DNA of 24,529 nucleotides from Candidatus Magasanikiibacteriota bacterium (GTDB lineage: Bacteria > Patescibacteriota > Patescibacteriia > Magasanikbacterales > GWA2-37-8): assembly GCA_903853785.1 (NCBI GenBank), contig CAINUM010000031.1:1-24529 (forward strand). Reading direction: 5' to 3'. Within the stretch, counting starts at the first letter, position 1. Every line of letters starts with the position of its first letter. The translations under genes and the position numbers were made by a program. The notes under the pieces are model-generated. The model was not told the DNA's origin and searched no databases. It saw nothing but the letters and a program-made list of their open reading frames with translations. Shown here one piece after another: positions 1-8,484 of the stretch.

Positions 1-2
1 AA

Positions 3-1883
3 ATGAAAAAAATTTACATACTAATAATATCCATACTTTTATTGGCTTTAATAATAGTCTCTGGCTTAGTATTTGGAAAAAATAAAACCAACGCTCAAAA
101 TGATGGTGGAATAATCACTAAAAGTATTCCAATTGATGCTTCGTCTTTAGAAAAAAATGTTTTTAATCCGACAATTGTAAATACCCAACACTTTGCTCCG
201 ATTGAAAAAAGTATTTTTGATAACTTTTATACTAAATTACAATTACCGCCAGAATCGCTTGGTGAAATAAAAGGAGCTATTATTCCTCATCATTTAATTG
301 CCGGACAACTTCCCGCGACCTTGTTTACATATTTAGAAAAACAAAAACCATCAACAATAGTATTGTTCGGACCAAATCATTTTTTTAAAGGACAGGGCAA
401 AGCAATCACGACTGCGAACAACTGGGATACATTTTCTGGGCCGGTAAAAAATGACCGCGATTTATTAAACAAACTTTTGACTGACGGATTATTAACCGTT
501 GATGAAAATGCGATTACCGATGAGCATGCTATTTTTAATATCATTCCATTTATTGCCAAATCACTTCCAAACGCAAAGGTTCTTTCTTTCATGTTGCGTT
601 ACCAAACCGATACAACCACTCTAGATAAAATTGCCGATTCGCTAAAACAAAATCTACCAGATGACGCGGTAATTATTGCTTCCGTGGATTTTTCACATTA
701 CCAAACTTTAGCAGCCTCAAATTTCCATGACGAAATTACAATTCCAACTTTAAAAAGTTTTGATTATCCTCGGTACTCTCAATTAGAAATTGATTCGTTC
801 CCAAGTGTATATTTACTTTCCAAAATGATGGAAAAATATGGCACCCAAAAAATTGGCTATGAACTTCATACTAATTCAGCGGATCTATTAAATAATCCAG
901 CATTAGCATCCGGCACCAGTCACTACAGCCCCTATTATGTAGCAGGGGAACCAGCCAAGATAAAAACTGCCGGCATATTAAATTTTGGTGATTTAATGCT
1001 CGATAGAAATGTTCTAAAACAAGTAACAAAAAATGGTCCAGATTTTCCATTTAAAAAACTAGCAGGGGAAGAAAATAGATTTTTTATGGGAATGGATTCC
1101 GTCACCGCTAATTTAGAAGGTAGCTTTGCCGATAAACGCCGAGCGACTAGTAAATCCATCGCTTTTCGTTTTGATCCAAAAATGATCTCGACATTAAAAA
1201 AATATAATTTTAATCTCTTTACATTGGCCAACAACCACAGCTTTGATATGAGTGTGGATGGCTTTAAAGAAGGACAAGCCAATCTTAAAAAAGCCGGCAT
1301 AAGTTATTACGGTCAACAATATAAAATAACGAATGACAATTTATTGATAAAACAAATTGGGGATTTTAAGTTTGGTTTGATCGGACTTGATGATACTATA
1401 AATAAATTTTCGATAGCTCAGGTAAAACCGCTAATTGAAAAAGCCAAAAGTGAAGGTGCGGAAATTATTTTGGCCAATGTGCATTGGGGTGATGAATACA
1501 AGGAAATTTCCAACTCTCGTCAACGACAATTGGCTCACTCTCTAATTGACTCTGGTGTCGACGTAATTATTGGCCATCATCCTCACGTAGTAGAAGAAAT
1601 GGAAATTTACAACAATCATCCAATTTTTTATTCTTTAGGTAATTTTGTTTTTGATCAATATTTTTCTGTTCCAACTCAACAAGAACTTGGTGTTGGTTTA
1701 GTGTTTAAAGAAGAAGACGGTCAGAAATCTGTTTCTAGCTATGTATTCCCGCTAGAAAGTGTCCAGAGTCAAATACAACAAATGAATTATTATAAATCAA
1801 TTAAATATTTTGACGCATGGACAAAGAAGAGTCGTCTGGGTGATAATAAATTTAATAATTTTAATGTGAAAGTTAGTTTTTAA
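3..1883 (+). CDS. Membrane-anchored Memo-like / CapA-like two-domain protein
   Basis: 626 residues with a basic-hydrophobic N-terminus (about 1-25) that acts as signal anchor, so the rest should be extracytoplasmic. Residues about 88-320 resemble the Memo family (AmmeMemoRadiSam protein B): IIPHH, LFGPNH, a DEHAI segment and SVDFSHY match its conserved blocks. Residues about 323-600 are a CapA/PgsA-type metallophosphatase-like domain with NFGDLMLDR, ANLEGS, LANNHSFD, NVHWGDE, GHHPHV and YSLGNFVFD. CapA proteins are linked to poly-gamma-glutamate or capsule synthesis and Memo proteins bind metal, but the substrate here is unknown. The ATG at base 3 is the first codon visible, so an upstream start cannot be excluded, although the signal anchor right after it supports it. 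The next gene follows after one base, so the two are probably co-transcribed. The domain calls are solid; the function is not. Confidence 0.85.
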   Translation: MKKIYILIISILLLALIIVSGLVFGKNKTNAQNDGGIITKSIPIDASSLEKNVFNPTIVNTQHFAPIEKSIFDNFYTKLQLPPESLGEIKGAIIPHHLIAGQLPATLFTYLEKQKPSTIVLFGPNHFFKGQGKAITTANNWDTFSGPVKNDRDLLNKLLTDGLLTVDENAITDEHAIFNIIPFIAKSLPNAKVLSFMLRYQTDTTTLDKIADSLKQNLPDDAVIIASVDFSHYQTLAASNFHDEITIPTLKSFDYPRYSQLEIDSFPSVYLLSKMMEKYGTQKIGYELHTNSADLLNNPALASGTSHYSPYYVAGEPAKIKTAGILNFGDLMLDRNVLKQVTKNGPDFPFKKLAGEENRFFMGMDSVTANLEGSFADKRRATSKSIAFRFDPKMISTLKKYNFNLFTLANNHSFDMSVDGFKEGQANLKKAGISYYGQQYKITNDNLLIKQIGDFKFGLIGLDDTINKFSIAQVKPLIEKAKSEGAEIILANVHWGDEYKEISNSRQRQLAHSLIDSGVDVIIGHHPHVVEEMEIYNNHPIFYSLGNFVFDQYFSVPTQQELGVGLVFKEEDGQKSVSSYVFPLESVQSQIQQMNYYKSIKYFDAWTKKSRLGDNKFNNFNVKVSF

Positions 1884-1884
1884 T

Positions 1885-3645
1885 ATGAGTAAAAATAAAA
1901 TTATAATATTAATCCTGGTAATACTATTAATTTTAAGTGGATTAGCCTCTTTTGTTTTCATATATTTTAAACCAACACAGAACGTGATGAACCCAGAAAA
2001 AGAAGCACTTGAAAATATTATTATTGCAAATACAACTACACCACAACAGACTCAATCCGATACAAATCCTGGGACTGAACTCACTCCAACAAGCACGCTA
2101 AAAGCGGGGGAGGATATGAGTAGTGATTCAATAAAATACACCGAATTGCCAAAAGATCTTTTTTCAGAAAACTTTGTTTGGCAAACGCCTGAAAAGATTG
2201 GTCTCCAAGGAATAATGGTGGAAAATTATTCACCTTGTGGGAGTGAAATGGATATGGGTTGTATGTGGTACAAGGAAAGCGAAACAAATTATTATCAAAT
2301 TGCCAATTTTACTTACCAAAACCAAGCCGGCACAATTTTTTATTTTGCAGGAACTAATTGGTCTAATTTCGGTGTAACGGCTCATTATAAAAACCAATAT
2401 ATTTTTGTAAATTACAACAACCAAATAACTCTACTTTCAAAACTTAGTCCAGACATTACAGATATAGATGGACTAAACAAACTTAAATTTTTTGTAGACA
2501 AAAATTCAACTCTACCAAAAAATCTTAATATCTCAAAAGAATTAAACGTCACTGGAAAACAAAAATTATTTTTAGTAGATGAACCAATGGATCCTGTATA
2601 CGAAAATACCGTAAGTGCAATAGTAGAGAAAATCGCTTATTTTGATAACAAAGATATTTGGAATTACGGTGATTACTTTTTAACTTTTACAAATAACATT
2701 CAGAATATTCAACCGGTGCAATATAATATCGCATTACCGATTTCATTCATCTTAACAAATGGCCAAAAAATTAGTACAAATCTTTACGACACTACTCGTA
2801 TGACAGGTTGCGGTGGACGAGGTGGGGTAGACGTAGTAAAAGAAATGACTGAAAAAGATTTAGAAGTAATCGGCAAAGCAAACGATGGTAATATTATTTA
2901 TAAATTAGTAAATACCGCTGAAGGTTCTGAAGAAGCGGAAATGTTTAAAAATTATAATGGTTACCAAGAAACATCAAACCAACCTACAACAACTTTCGAA
3001 AAATATCTAGCCGACAATCCAATCGTCATAATGAAAGATGGTTTTGGAAGATTTATTAGATTTACAAGAAAAGGTTACTTTATCCAAATGGCTGAATGTG
3101 GAAAGCCGGTAATTTATTTATATCCAATTAAGGAGATAAAAGTAAATGTACAAGTAAAACCAAACGGTGGCCTTACAAAAGTAGATCCATTTTATCCAAC
3201 CGATGGTTGGCTGGTAAACGCCAAACCAAATGGTGAGCTCACCAATACCGATGGACAAAGCTACCCATATCTTTTCTGGGAAGGCAAAGCACGCGACATG
3301 ATAATTCCAACCGACGGTTTTGTTTTGAAAAAAGAAAATATCAAACGTGATATGACAAAACTTTTATTTCGTCTTGGATTGAATGAAAAAGAAACCTTTG
3401 ATTTCTTAGAATTTTGGCAAACCAAACTTGAAGTAAAACCATATGTATTTGTCACTTTTGTTTCCCAAACAAATTTTGAAAAAGTAGCTCCATTAAATAT
3501 TACTCCGCAACCAGACAAAACAATCCGCGTCTTTATGGATTACCAACCACTTGATTTGCCAGTACGTGCAAATCCTTTAAAGATTGAAACTCCAACACGC
3601 ACTGGTTTTACTGTTGTTGAATGGGGAGGTAGATTACACCAATAA
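1885..3645 (+). CDS. Exported protein with C-terminal KPVIYLYP domain, unknown function
   Basis: 586 residues. The N-terminus is a hydrophobic signal anchor (about 5-28), followed by a Thr/Pro/Gln-rich low-complexity linker to about residue 80, which suggests a surface or periplasmic protein. The central part contains CGSEMDMGCMWY and a TGCGGRGG segment that I do not recognise. The C-terminal 180 residues open with CGKPVIYLYP (near 404) and end with TGFTVVEWGG. I associate this pattern with conserved hypothetical proteins of CPR genomes; no activity is known to me. The start lies one base after the preceding stop (TAATATG), and the shared secretion signal suggests the pair works at the cell envelope. 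Several Cys residues could form disulfides. Confidence 0.75.
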   Translation: MSKNKIIILILVILLILSGLASFVFIYFKPTQNVMNPEKEALENIIIANTTTPQQTQSDTNPGTELTPTSTLKAGEDMSSDSIKYTELPKDLFSENFVWQTPEKIGLQGIMVENYSPCGSEMDMGCMWYKESETNYYQIANFTYQNQAGTIFYFAGTNWSNFGVTAHYKNQYIFVNYNNQITLLSKLSPDITDIDGLNKLKFFVDKNSTLPKNLNISKELNVTGKQKLFLVDEPMDPVYENTVSAIVEKIAYFDNKDIWNYGDYFLTFTNNIQNIQPVQYNIALPISFILTNGQKISTNLYDTTRMTGCGGRGGVDVVKEMTEKDLEVIGKANDGNIIYKLVNTAEGSEEAEMFKNYNGYQETSNQPTTTFEKYLADNPIVIMKDGFGRFIRFTRKGYFIQMAECGKPVIYLYPIKEIKVNVQVKPNGGLTKVDPFYPTDGWLVNAKPNGELTNTDGQSYPYLFWEGKARDMIIPTDGFVLKKENIKRDMTKLLFRLGLNEKETFDFLEFWQTKLEVKPYVFVTFVSQTNFEKVAPLNITPQPDKTIRVFMDYQPLDLPVRANPLKIETPTRTGFTVVEWGGRLHQ

Positions 3646-3655
3646 ATTAAACACT

Positions 3656-4495
3656 ATGATCGATACTCATTGCCACGTACAATTCAATACCTATAAAGAT
3701 GATGCCGAAATCGTCATGAAAAAATGCCAGGACGCCGGTATGATTTTAAATATCGTAGGCTCCCAACAAACCACTTCGGCACGCGCCGTCGAATACGCAC
3801 AAAAATATGATTTTGCTTTTGCTACCATTGGCATTCATCCTGTGCATTTATTTCCAACCTTTGTTGACGAAGCCGAATCTGGTTTCCAATCTCGACAAGA
3901 AACTTTTGATTATGAATATTACAAAAAATTAGCACAAAACAAAAAAGTAGTGGCGATAGGTGAGTGTGGCCTGGAATTTTTCCATCTCCCAGAAGGCTTT
4001 ACCAAAGAAGAAGTGCTGGCCAAACAAACCGAGACTTTTTTACTGCAACACAAATTAGCCACCGAAATGAATTTACCCCTAGTTATTCACGTTCGCGACG
4101 CGCACCAAGAAATGATCGACCTTCTAAAAACTCTACCAGCGCCAATCAAAGGCGTAATCCATTGTTATACCGGCGATTGGACTTACGGCCAGCAATACCT
4201 CGCTTTAGGGCTAAACCTTGGCTTTACCGGTGTAGTGACCTTTGCCCCAAAGAAAACTAACCCTCAGCCACAGCTCGACCTGTTGGAGGTAGTAAAGAAT
4301 GTTCCACTAGATCGCATGGTGATCGAGACTGATTCGCCTTATTTGGCTCCACAGGCCTACCGCGGCCAGCGTTGTGAACCTTGGATGGTGGTAGAAGTAG
4401 CCAAAAAAATCGCTGAGATCAAAAACCTAGGCCTGGAAGAAGTAGATAAACTCACCACCGAAAATGCTACCCGTTTATTTGGCTTTAACCGCTAA
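3656..4495 (+). CDS. tatD: TatD family metal-dependent hydrolase / DNase
   Basis: 279 residues, a normal TatD length. Metal-site residues of the TIM-barrel amidohydrolase fold are visible: H5 and H7 in DTHCHV, E103 in GECGLEFF, H145 in VIHVRDA, H169 in HCYTGD and D226 in ETDSPYLAP, followed by the typical YRGQRCEPW segment. TatD enzymes are cytoplasmic 3'-5' DNases linked to DNA repair and degradation. I start at the ATG at 3656 because the family's N-terminal MIDTHCH begins there. The open frame continues upstream to a TTG at 3584, but that part lies inside the preceding gene and encodes no TatD sequence. The gap to the previous gene is 10 bases. There is no Shine-Dalgarno at normal spacing. 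Confidence 0.93.
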   Translation: MIDTHCHVQFNTYKDDAEIVMKKCQDAGMILNIVGSQQTTSARAVEYAQKYDFAFATIGIHPVHLFPTFVDEAESGFQSRQETFDYEYYKKLAQNKKVVAIGECGLEFFHLPEGFTKEEVLAKQTETFLLQHKLATEMNLPLVIHVRDAHQEMIDLLKTLPAPIKGVIHCYTGDWTYGQQYLALGLNLGFTGVVTFAPKKTNPQPQLDLLEVVKNVPLDRMVIETDSPYLAPQAYRGQRCEPWMVVEVAKKIAEIKNLGLEEVDKLTTENATRLFGFNR

Positions 4496-4521
4496 TTATC
4501 CACCGAAAATTTTGAAAAGGC

Positions 4522-4550
4522 TTGACCAATAGCCGAATCTTTAGTAAAAT
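4522..4550 (+). promoter_or_regulatory. Sigma70-type promoter of the ATP synthase operon
   Basis: TTGACC (4522-4527) and TAAAAT (4545-4550) are separated by exactly 17 bases. They sit in the only gap between tatD and the ATP synthase genes. Transcription would start near 4557, leaving a leader of only about 11 bases before the ATG at 4568. Confidence 0.75.
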
Positions 4551-4567
4551 GGTGACGCTTACATATT

Positions 4568-4837
4568 ATGGCTAATACTAGCTCAAACAAATCAACAAGT
4601 ATCGAACGTAAATATTACGTTTTTGCCATGAAGATTGCAGGTGACTTCGGCGCAACCATTGCCGTTCCGGTAGTGATTTTCGCCTTAATCGGTCAAAAGT
4701 TAGATACAATTTACAATACAAAATCAGTTTTCTTAGTAACTGGTATGGTAATCTCTGCCATTTTGACCTCTAAAATGATCTACACAAAATCAAAAAAATA
4801 CGGACAACAATTTCAGGATTTGGATAAAAAAATATAA
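4568..4837 (+). CDS. AtpI/AtpZ-like small membrane protein of the ATP synthase operon
   Basis: 89 residues. Two membrane segments are visible (about 22-44 and 54-72) joined by a short loop containing GQKLDTIYNTK, with basic ends. This matches the small AtpI/AtpZ (ATPase gene 1) family, which sits first in many ATP synthase operons and is thought to help c-ring or Fo assembly or ion supply. The position directly after the operon promoter and 5 bases before atpB supports the call. Sequence conservation in this family is low, so the assignment rests on topology and gene order. It could instead be an unrelated two-helix protein. Confidence 0.75.
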   Translation: MANTSSNKSTSIERKYYVFAMKIAGDFGATIAVPVVIFALIGQKLDTIYNTKSVFLVTGMVISAILTSKMIYTKSKKYGQQFQDLDKKI

Positions 4838-4842
4838 ATATT

Positions 4843-5616
4843 ATGATCCACATACCAACACTAGCACCGGAAGTAGTATTCCATATCGGACAACTACCTG
4901 TCACCAATACGATGGTTAATGTTTGGTTGGCAATGGTGATTTTTCTAGTGATCGGTATCATAATTAAAGCAAAATTATCATTTCGCCCTGGAAAGTTTCA
5001 AAACTTTTTCGAATATATCCTTGAATTGTTAATGGGGTATTTCGACCAGGTAACCGGAGATCGAAAAAAGACTATGCGCTTTATGCCTATCGTCGGTTCG
5101 GTCTTCTTTTTTATTTTACTTTCGAACTGGCTTGGATTGTTGCCGGGGACTGGTAGTATCAAGATCGGCCACGCTTTTCTATTGCGTCCTGCTAACTCAG
5201 ATCTAAACCTAACTGTTGTGATGGCCTTGGTAGCCGTGATTTCCTCCCATTTGTTCGGCTTGGCATCGGTCGGCATTTTTACACATTTAAATAAATTCAT
5301 TCAAATTGGCACCTTTATCAAGAGTCTGCGAAAAGGCCCAGTGGCTATTTTGACCGCGATTATTGAGTTGGGTGTCGGTTTGATTGAAATTATTTCTGAA
5401 ATGGCCAAAGTATTATCCTTATCCCTGCGTTTATTTGGAAATATTTTTGCTGGTGAAGTTTTGATTTCAGTTATCAGTGGTTTGGTCAGCGTCTTTGTGC
5501 CAGCACCATTTATGATGTTGGAATTGTTGGTAGGATTAATTCAGGCCAGTGTATTTACCATGTTGACTCTGGTATACATGACTGTTTTATCAACCGCACC
5601 ACACGAAGAGCATTAA
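4843..5616 (+). CDS. atpB: F1Fo ATP synthase subunit a
   Basis: 257 residues, multi-pass. Subunit a forms the two half-channels of Fo that pass ions to the c-ring. The diagnostic block LSLSLRLFGNIFAGE contains the essential arginine, R196. Upstream are the typical FFFILLSNWLGLLPG and a Glu-containing helix (IIELGVGLIEIISEM), and the C-terminal part has LLVGLIQASVFTMLTLVYM. Length and motifs are normal. It follows the AtpI-like gene after 5 bases and is separated from atpE by an unusually long 96-base spacer with a hairpin. Confidence 0.96.
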   Translation: MIHIPTLAPEVVFHIGQLPVTNTMVNVWLAMVIFLVIGIIIKAKLSFRPGKFQNFFEYILELLMGYFDQVTGDRKKTMRFMPIVGSVFFFILLSNWLGLLPGTGSIKIGHAFLLRPANSDLNLTVVMALVAVISSHLFGLASVGIFTHLNKFIQIGTFIKSLRKGPVAILTAIIELGVGLIEIISEMAKVLSLSLRLFGNIFAGEVLISVISGLVSVFVPAPFMMLELLVGLIQASVFTMLTLVYMTVLSTAPHEEH

Positions 5617-5662
5617 TTTTTAGTTAATTTATTTATTCAGATATTTAGTAGTGTGTTGTAGA

Positions 5663-5678
5663 TTTCCTCCCAAGGAAA
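5663..5678 (+). promoter_or_regulatory. Intercistronic hairpin upstream of atpE
   Basis: TTTCCT (5663-5668) pairs with AGGAAA (5673-5678) around a four-base CCCA loop. It ends 34 bases before the atpE start, in a 96-base gap between atpB and atpE. No U-tract follows, so it is unlikely to be a terminator. mRNA processing, stability or translation control of atpE is possible. Confidence 0.45.
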
Positions 5679-5712
5679 CCCGGCGTGCAAAAAATATCGT
5701 AAACAAACACAT

Positions 5713-5934
5713 ATGGATCACGAATCTATATTGGCTTTGTCAAAAGGTTTGACAATGGCAATCGGCGGTATGTTCCCAGCTTTGGCAATCGGCAAAATCG
5801 TAGCAAGTGCTATGGAAGCTATCGGACGCAACCCAGAATCAGCAGGAAAGTCATTTGTACCGATGTTACTTGGTGCAGCTTTCGCTGAAGCTATTGCTAT
5901 CTACGCTTTGGTAGTAGTATTTACTTTGAAATAG
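5713..5934 (+). CDS. atpE: F1Fo ATP synthase subunit c, proton-type
   Basis: 73 residues forming a helical hairpin. The conserved polar loop is GRNPE (38-42) and the ion-binding carboxylate is E59 in GAAFAEA. By ungapped comparison with Na+-coupled c subunits (Gln at the site of I26, Ser after the Glu where A60 lies here), the sodium ligands are missing, so proton coupling is expected. The first helix has A23-x-A25-x-G27 where most bacteria have a Gly-x-Gly repeat, and it has K28 inside the helix, which is unusual. It is the only operon gene with long spacers on both sides (96 and 72 bases), each containing a hairpin, consistent with separate control of the high copy number c needs. Confidence 0.95.
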   Translation: MDHESILALSKGLTMAIGGMFPALAIGKIVASAMEAIGRNPESAGKSFVPMLLGAAFAEAIAIYALVVVFTLK

Positions 5935-5945
5935 TTCGATTTGTC

Positions 5946-5981
5946 CGGTGATTGTAATTCCCTCACGGCGATCAATCACCG
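5946..5981 (+). promoter_or_regulatory. Intercistronic hairpin downstream of atpE
   Basis: CGGTGATTG (5946-5954) pairs perfectly with CAATCACCG (5973-5981), a 9-bp stem with an 18-base loop. It starts 11 bases after the atpE stop and lacks a U-tract. It resembles a 3' mRNA-stabilising or processing element that could raise atpE levels or attenuate read-through into atpF. Confidence 0.55.
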
Positions 5982-6006
5982 TACAGCTTTGAATATTTTC
6001 TAAACA

Positions 6007-6594
6007 ATGATTATGATGAATTTTATCGATGTCGCTTTGGCTAGTGAAGCCGCTACCGAAGAAGCAACTCTAACATCCGAAGAAGGTGCCGCTCCAGCTG
6101 GTGGTCCATTGGCTAATTTGGGTATCAACGGCACATTACTGGTCGCTCAATTTATCAACTTCGCTTTGGTTGGTGCAATCGTTTGGTTTTTAATTTTAAA
6201 ACCATTAACTTCCAAAATGGCAGAACGTCAGAAAATGATTGACGATAGTATTGATAACGCCAAAAAAATTCAAGAAAATTTGGCTCGCAGTGAAAAGGAA
6301 TATCAATCTAGAATCGACCAAGCCAAAGTAGACGCTAACAAAATCATGGAAAAAACTACTTTAGCCGCAGCGGCCGCTACCGAAGAAGCCAAAGTATTAG
6401 CTCGAAAAGAAATTGAACAATTAGTTTTACAAGCTCGCAAAAGTATTGTAAATGAAAAAGATATTATGTCTGCCGAATTGAAAAAAGAAACTGCCAATTT
6501 CATTATTCTTGCATTGGAAAAAGTTATCGGTGAAAAATTTGATTCAACAAAAGACAAAGCATTCATCGAAGACATCTTACAAAAATTAAAATAG
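6007..6594 (+). CDS. atpF: F1Fo ATP synthase subunit b
   Basis: 195 residues. A single membrane helix (about 43-64, ending FLILKPL) is followed by a long charged helix to the C-terminus with the Ala/Lys/Glu-rich pattern of the b-subunit dimer, which forms the peripheral stalk. The N-terminus is odd: about 40 residues rich in Ala, Glu and Thr (SEAATEEATLTSEEG, then PAGGP) precede the membrane helix, whereas typical b subunits begin almost directly with it. This stretch would face outside. Three ATGs are near the start (6007, 6013, 6016). The one at 6013 has the T at -1 seen at other starts in this window, so the true protein may be two residues shorter. atpH follows after 3 bases. Confidence 0.93.
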   Translation: MIMMNFIDVALASEAATEEATLTSEEGAAPAGGPLANLGINGTLLVAQFINFALVGAIVWFLILKPLTSKMAERQKMIDDSIDNAKKIQENLARSEKEYQSRIDQAKVDANKIMEKTTLAAAAATEEAKVLARKEIEQLVLQARKSIVNEKDIMSAELKKETANFIILALEKVIGEKFDSTKDKAFIEDILQKLK

Positions 6595-6597
6595 AAT

Positions 6598-6984
6598 ATG
6601 GCCAAGAACACGCCAAAACAATACGCTATTGCGCTCCACCAGATTGTTGCTGGATTATCCGGAAAATCTTTAGATGAGGCTCTAAAGCAATTTGTGATAT
6701 TGTTGGCACGTGATCACAAACTGAAACAAGCCGACACAATTATCAGTGAATTTGTACGGTATTCCAAAAAAGCCGAGGGGATTGCGGAGATAGAAATTAC
6801 CACGGTCGGAGATCTGGATGAAAAAACAATTAATAAAATAAAAAGTAGTTTTGGAGATAAAGTAGAAGCCACAATAAAAGTAGATCCGAATATTCTAGGA
6901 GGCATAAAGATAAAAACGGAAGATAGAATCCTAGACGCCAGTCTCAAAACCCAATTACTAAAATTAAAAGAATCAATAATCTAA
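6598..6984 (+). CDS. atpH: F1Fo ATP synthase subunit delta (short form)
   Basis: 128 residues, against about 175-180 in most bacteria. The C-terminal signature is intact: KVDPNILGGIKIKTEDRILD, followed by SLKTQLLKLK. The N-terminal helical domain, which caps F1 by binding the alpha N-termini, is reduced to about 65-70 residues starting KQYAIALHQ. Delta links the peripheral stalk to F1. Position between atpF and atpA, with gaps of 3 and 9 bases, confirms the identity. The reading frame is clean and the usual first motif (YAxAL) is present, so this looks like a compact family form, not a truncated gene. Confidence 0.9.
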   Translation: MAKNTPKQYAIALHQIVAGLSGKSLDEALKQFVILLARDHKLKQADTIISEFVRYSKKAEGIAEIEITTVGDLDEKTINKIKSSFGDKVEATIKVDPNILGGIKIKTEDRILDASLKTQLLKLKESII

Positions 6985-6993
6985 TTAACGAAT

Positions 6994-8481
6994 ATGTCCA
7001 CAAATTCTATTGTCGAAGAACTGAAAAAAAATATTTCTGCTTTTGAAAAAACTGTAGAAGTTGAAGAAGTTGGTCTAGTGATGGAAGTAGGCGACGGTAT
7101 CGCCAGACTTTCTGGTTTGAGTAAATGTCAGGCAAACGAAATGTTGGAATTCCCTGGCGGCACATTTGGTGTGGCTTTGAACTTGGAAGAAGAATCTGTT
7201 GGTGCGGTATTGCTTGGGGAATTTAAACATATTAAAGAAGGCGACAGTGTAAAACGCACTGGTCGTATTTTGTCCGTGCCAGTTGGTGAACAACTTATCG
7301 GTCGCGTAGTAAATCCATTAGGTCAATTCATCGACGGTGGTGCCGAAGTGAAAGCAAAACAATTTTATCCTATTGAAAAAATCGCTCCAGGTGTAATGAG
7401 TCGTCAACCAGTTTCACAACCACTTTTGACCGGTATCAAAGCTATCGACGCAATGATCCCAGTTGGTCGTGGACAGCGTGAATTGATCATTGGTGATCGC
7501 CAAACTGGTAAAACTGCTATCGCTATCGATGCTATTATCAATCAAAAAGGACAAGACGTAATCTGCGTATACGTTGCAATCGGACAAAAAGAATCCAAAG
7601 TAGCTCGTATCGTAGCCAAACTAAAAGAAGCCGGTGCGATGGATTACACTATCGTAGTAGTAGCCGGTGCTTCTGCTCCTGCTTCACTTTCATACATTGC
7701 TCCATATTCTGGTGTTTCCATGGCAGAATATTTCATGGATCAAGGCAAAGATGTTTTGGTGGTTTATGATGATCTTTCCAAACAAGCTTGGGCATACCGC
7801 GAAATTTCCTTACTATTACGTCGTCCACCAGGTCGTGAGGCTTATCCTGGTGACGTTTTCTATCTCCACTCACGTTTGCTCGAACGCGCTTGCCGCCGCA
7901 GCAAAGAAGCCGGCGGTGGTTCTATCACTGCTTTGCCTATTATTGAAACTCAAGCATCTGACGTTACTGCTTATATCCCAACCAACGTTATCTCCATTAC
8001 CGATGGTCAGATTTTCTTGGAAACAGATTTGTTCTTCCGCGGTATTCGCCCTGCTTTAAACGTTGGTATCTCAGTATCTCGTGTAGGCGGCGCTGCTCAG
8101 ACAAAACCAATGAAAAAAGTGGCTGGTAAATTAAAATTGGCTATGGCTCAGTTCCGTGAAATGGAAGCCTTTGCTCAATTTTCTTCTGATCTTGATCCTG
8201 AAACAAAGAAACAAATTGAACTTGGTCAGCGCTTGGTAGAAATTTTGAAACAACCTCAATTCAAACCATTGGCAGTAGCTAACCAGGTTGCGATTATTTA
8301 CGCAGTGCAAAATGGTTTTGCAAATCATATCGCTCCAAAAGAAATGGTAGGCTACGAAGCTAAATTCCACGAATTTATGAACAAATCCAAATCTGCTTTG
8401 CTTGAAAAAATCACTCAAGGCACTTGGGATGAGACAGTTGAAAAAGAATTGAAAGAAGCAATCGGTGAATTCAATAAATAA
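6994..8481 (+). CDS. atpA: F1Fo ATP synthase subunit alpha
   Basis: 495 residues, close to the family norm. The noncatalytic nucleotide-binding subunit of F1 is recognised by the Walker A GDRQTGKT (167-174), by ERGxxRRPPGREAYPGD-like LLLRRPPGREAYPGDVF, by SITALPIIETQ, and by SVSRVGGAAQ, which holds the arginine finger contributed to the beta site. The N-terminal segment (MSTNSIVEELKKNI) is the part that contacts delta. It starts 9 bases after atpH and is followed by atpG after 3 bases. The start has TATG context and no Shine-Dalgarno. Confidence 0.98.
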   Translation: MSTNSIVEELKKNISAFEKTVEVEEVGLVMEVGDGIARLSGLSKCQANEMLEFPGGTFGVALNLEEESVGAVLLGEFKHIKEGDSVKRTGRILSVPVGEQLIGRVVNPLGQFIDGGAEVKAKQFYPIEKIAPGVMSRQPVSQPLLTGIKAIDAMIPVGRGQRELIIGDRQTGKTAIAIDAIINQKGQDVICVYVAIGQKESKVARIVAKLKEAGAMDYTIVVVAGASAPASLSYIAPYSGVSMAEYFMDQGKDVLVVYDDLSKQAWAYREISLLLRRPPGREAYPGDVFYLHSRLLERACRRSKEAGGGSITALPIIETQASDVTAYIPTNVISITDGQIFLETDLFFRGIRPALNVGISVSRVGGAAQTKPMKKVAGKLKLAMAQFREMEAFAQFSSDLDPETKKQIELGQRLVEILKQPQFKPLAVANQVAIIYAVQNGFANHIAPKEMVGYEAKFHEFMNKSKSALLEKITQGTWDETVEKELKEAIGEFNK

Positions 8482-8484
8482 AGT

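Noticed and set aside
3623..3630. GGGGAGGT as a Shine-Dalgarno for tatD
   Set aside because: It is 25 bases from the start and encodes the conserved EWGGR end of the previous protein.
3584..3655. Upstream TTG extension of the tatD frame by 24 codons
   Set aside because: It lies inside the end of the preceding gene, carries no TatD sequence, and the family N-terminus MIDTHCH begins at the ATG at 3656.
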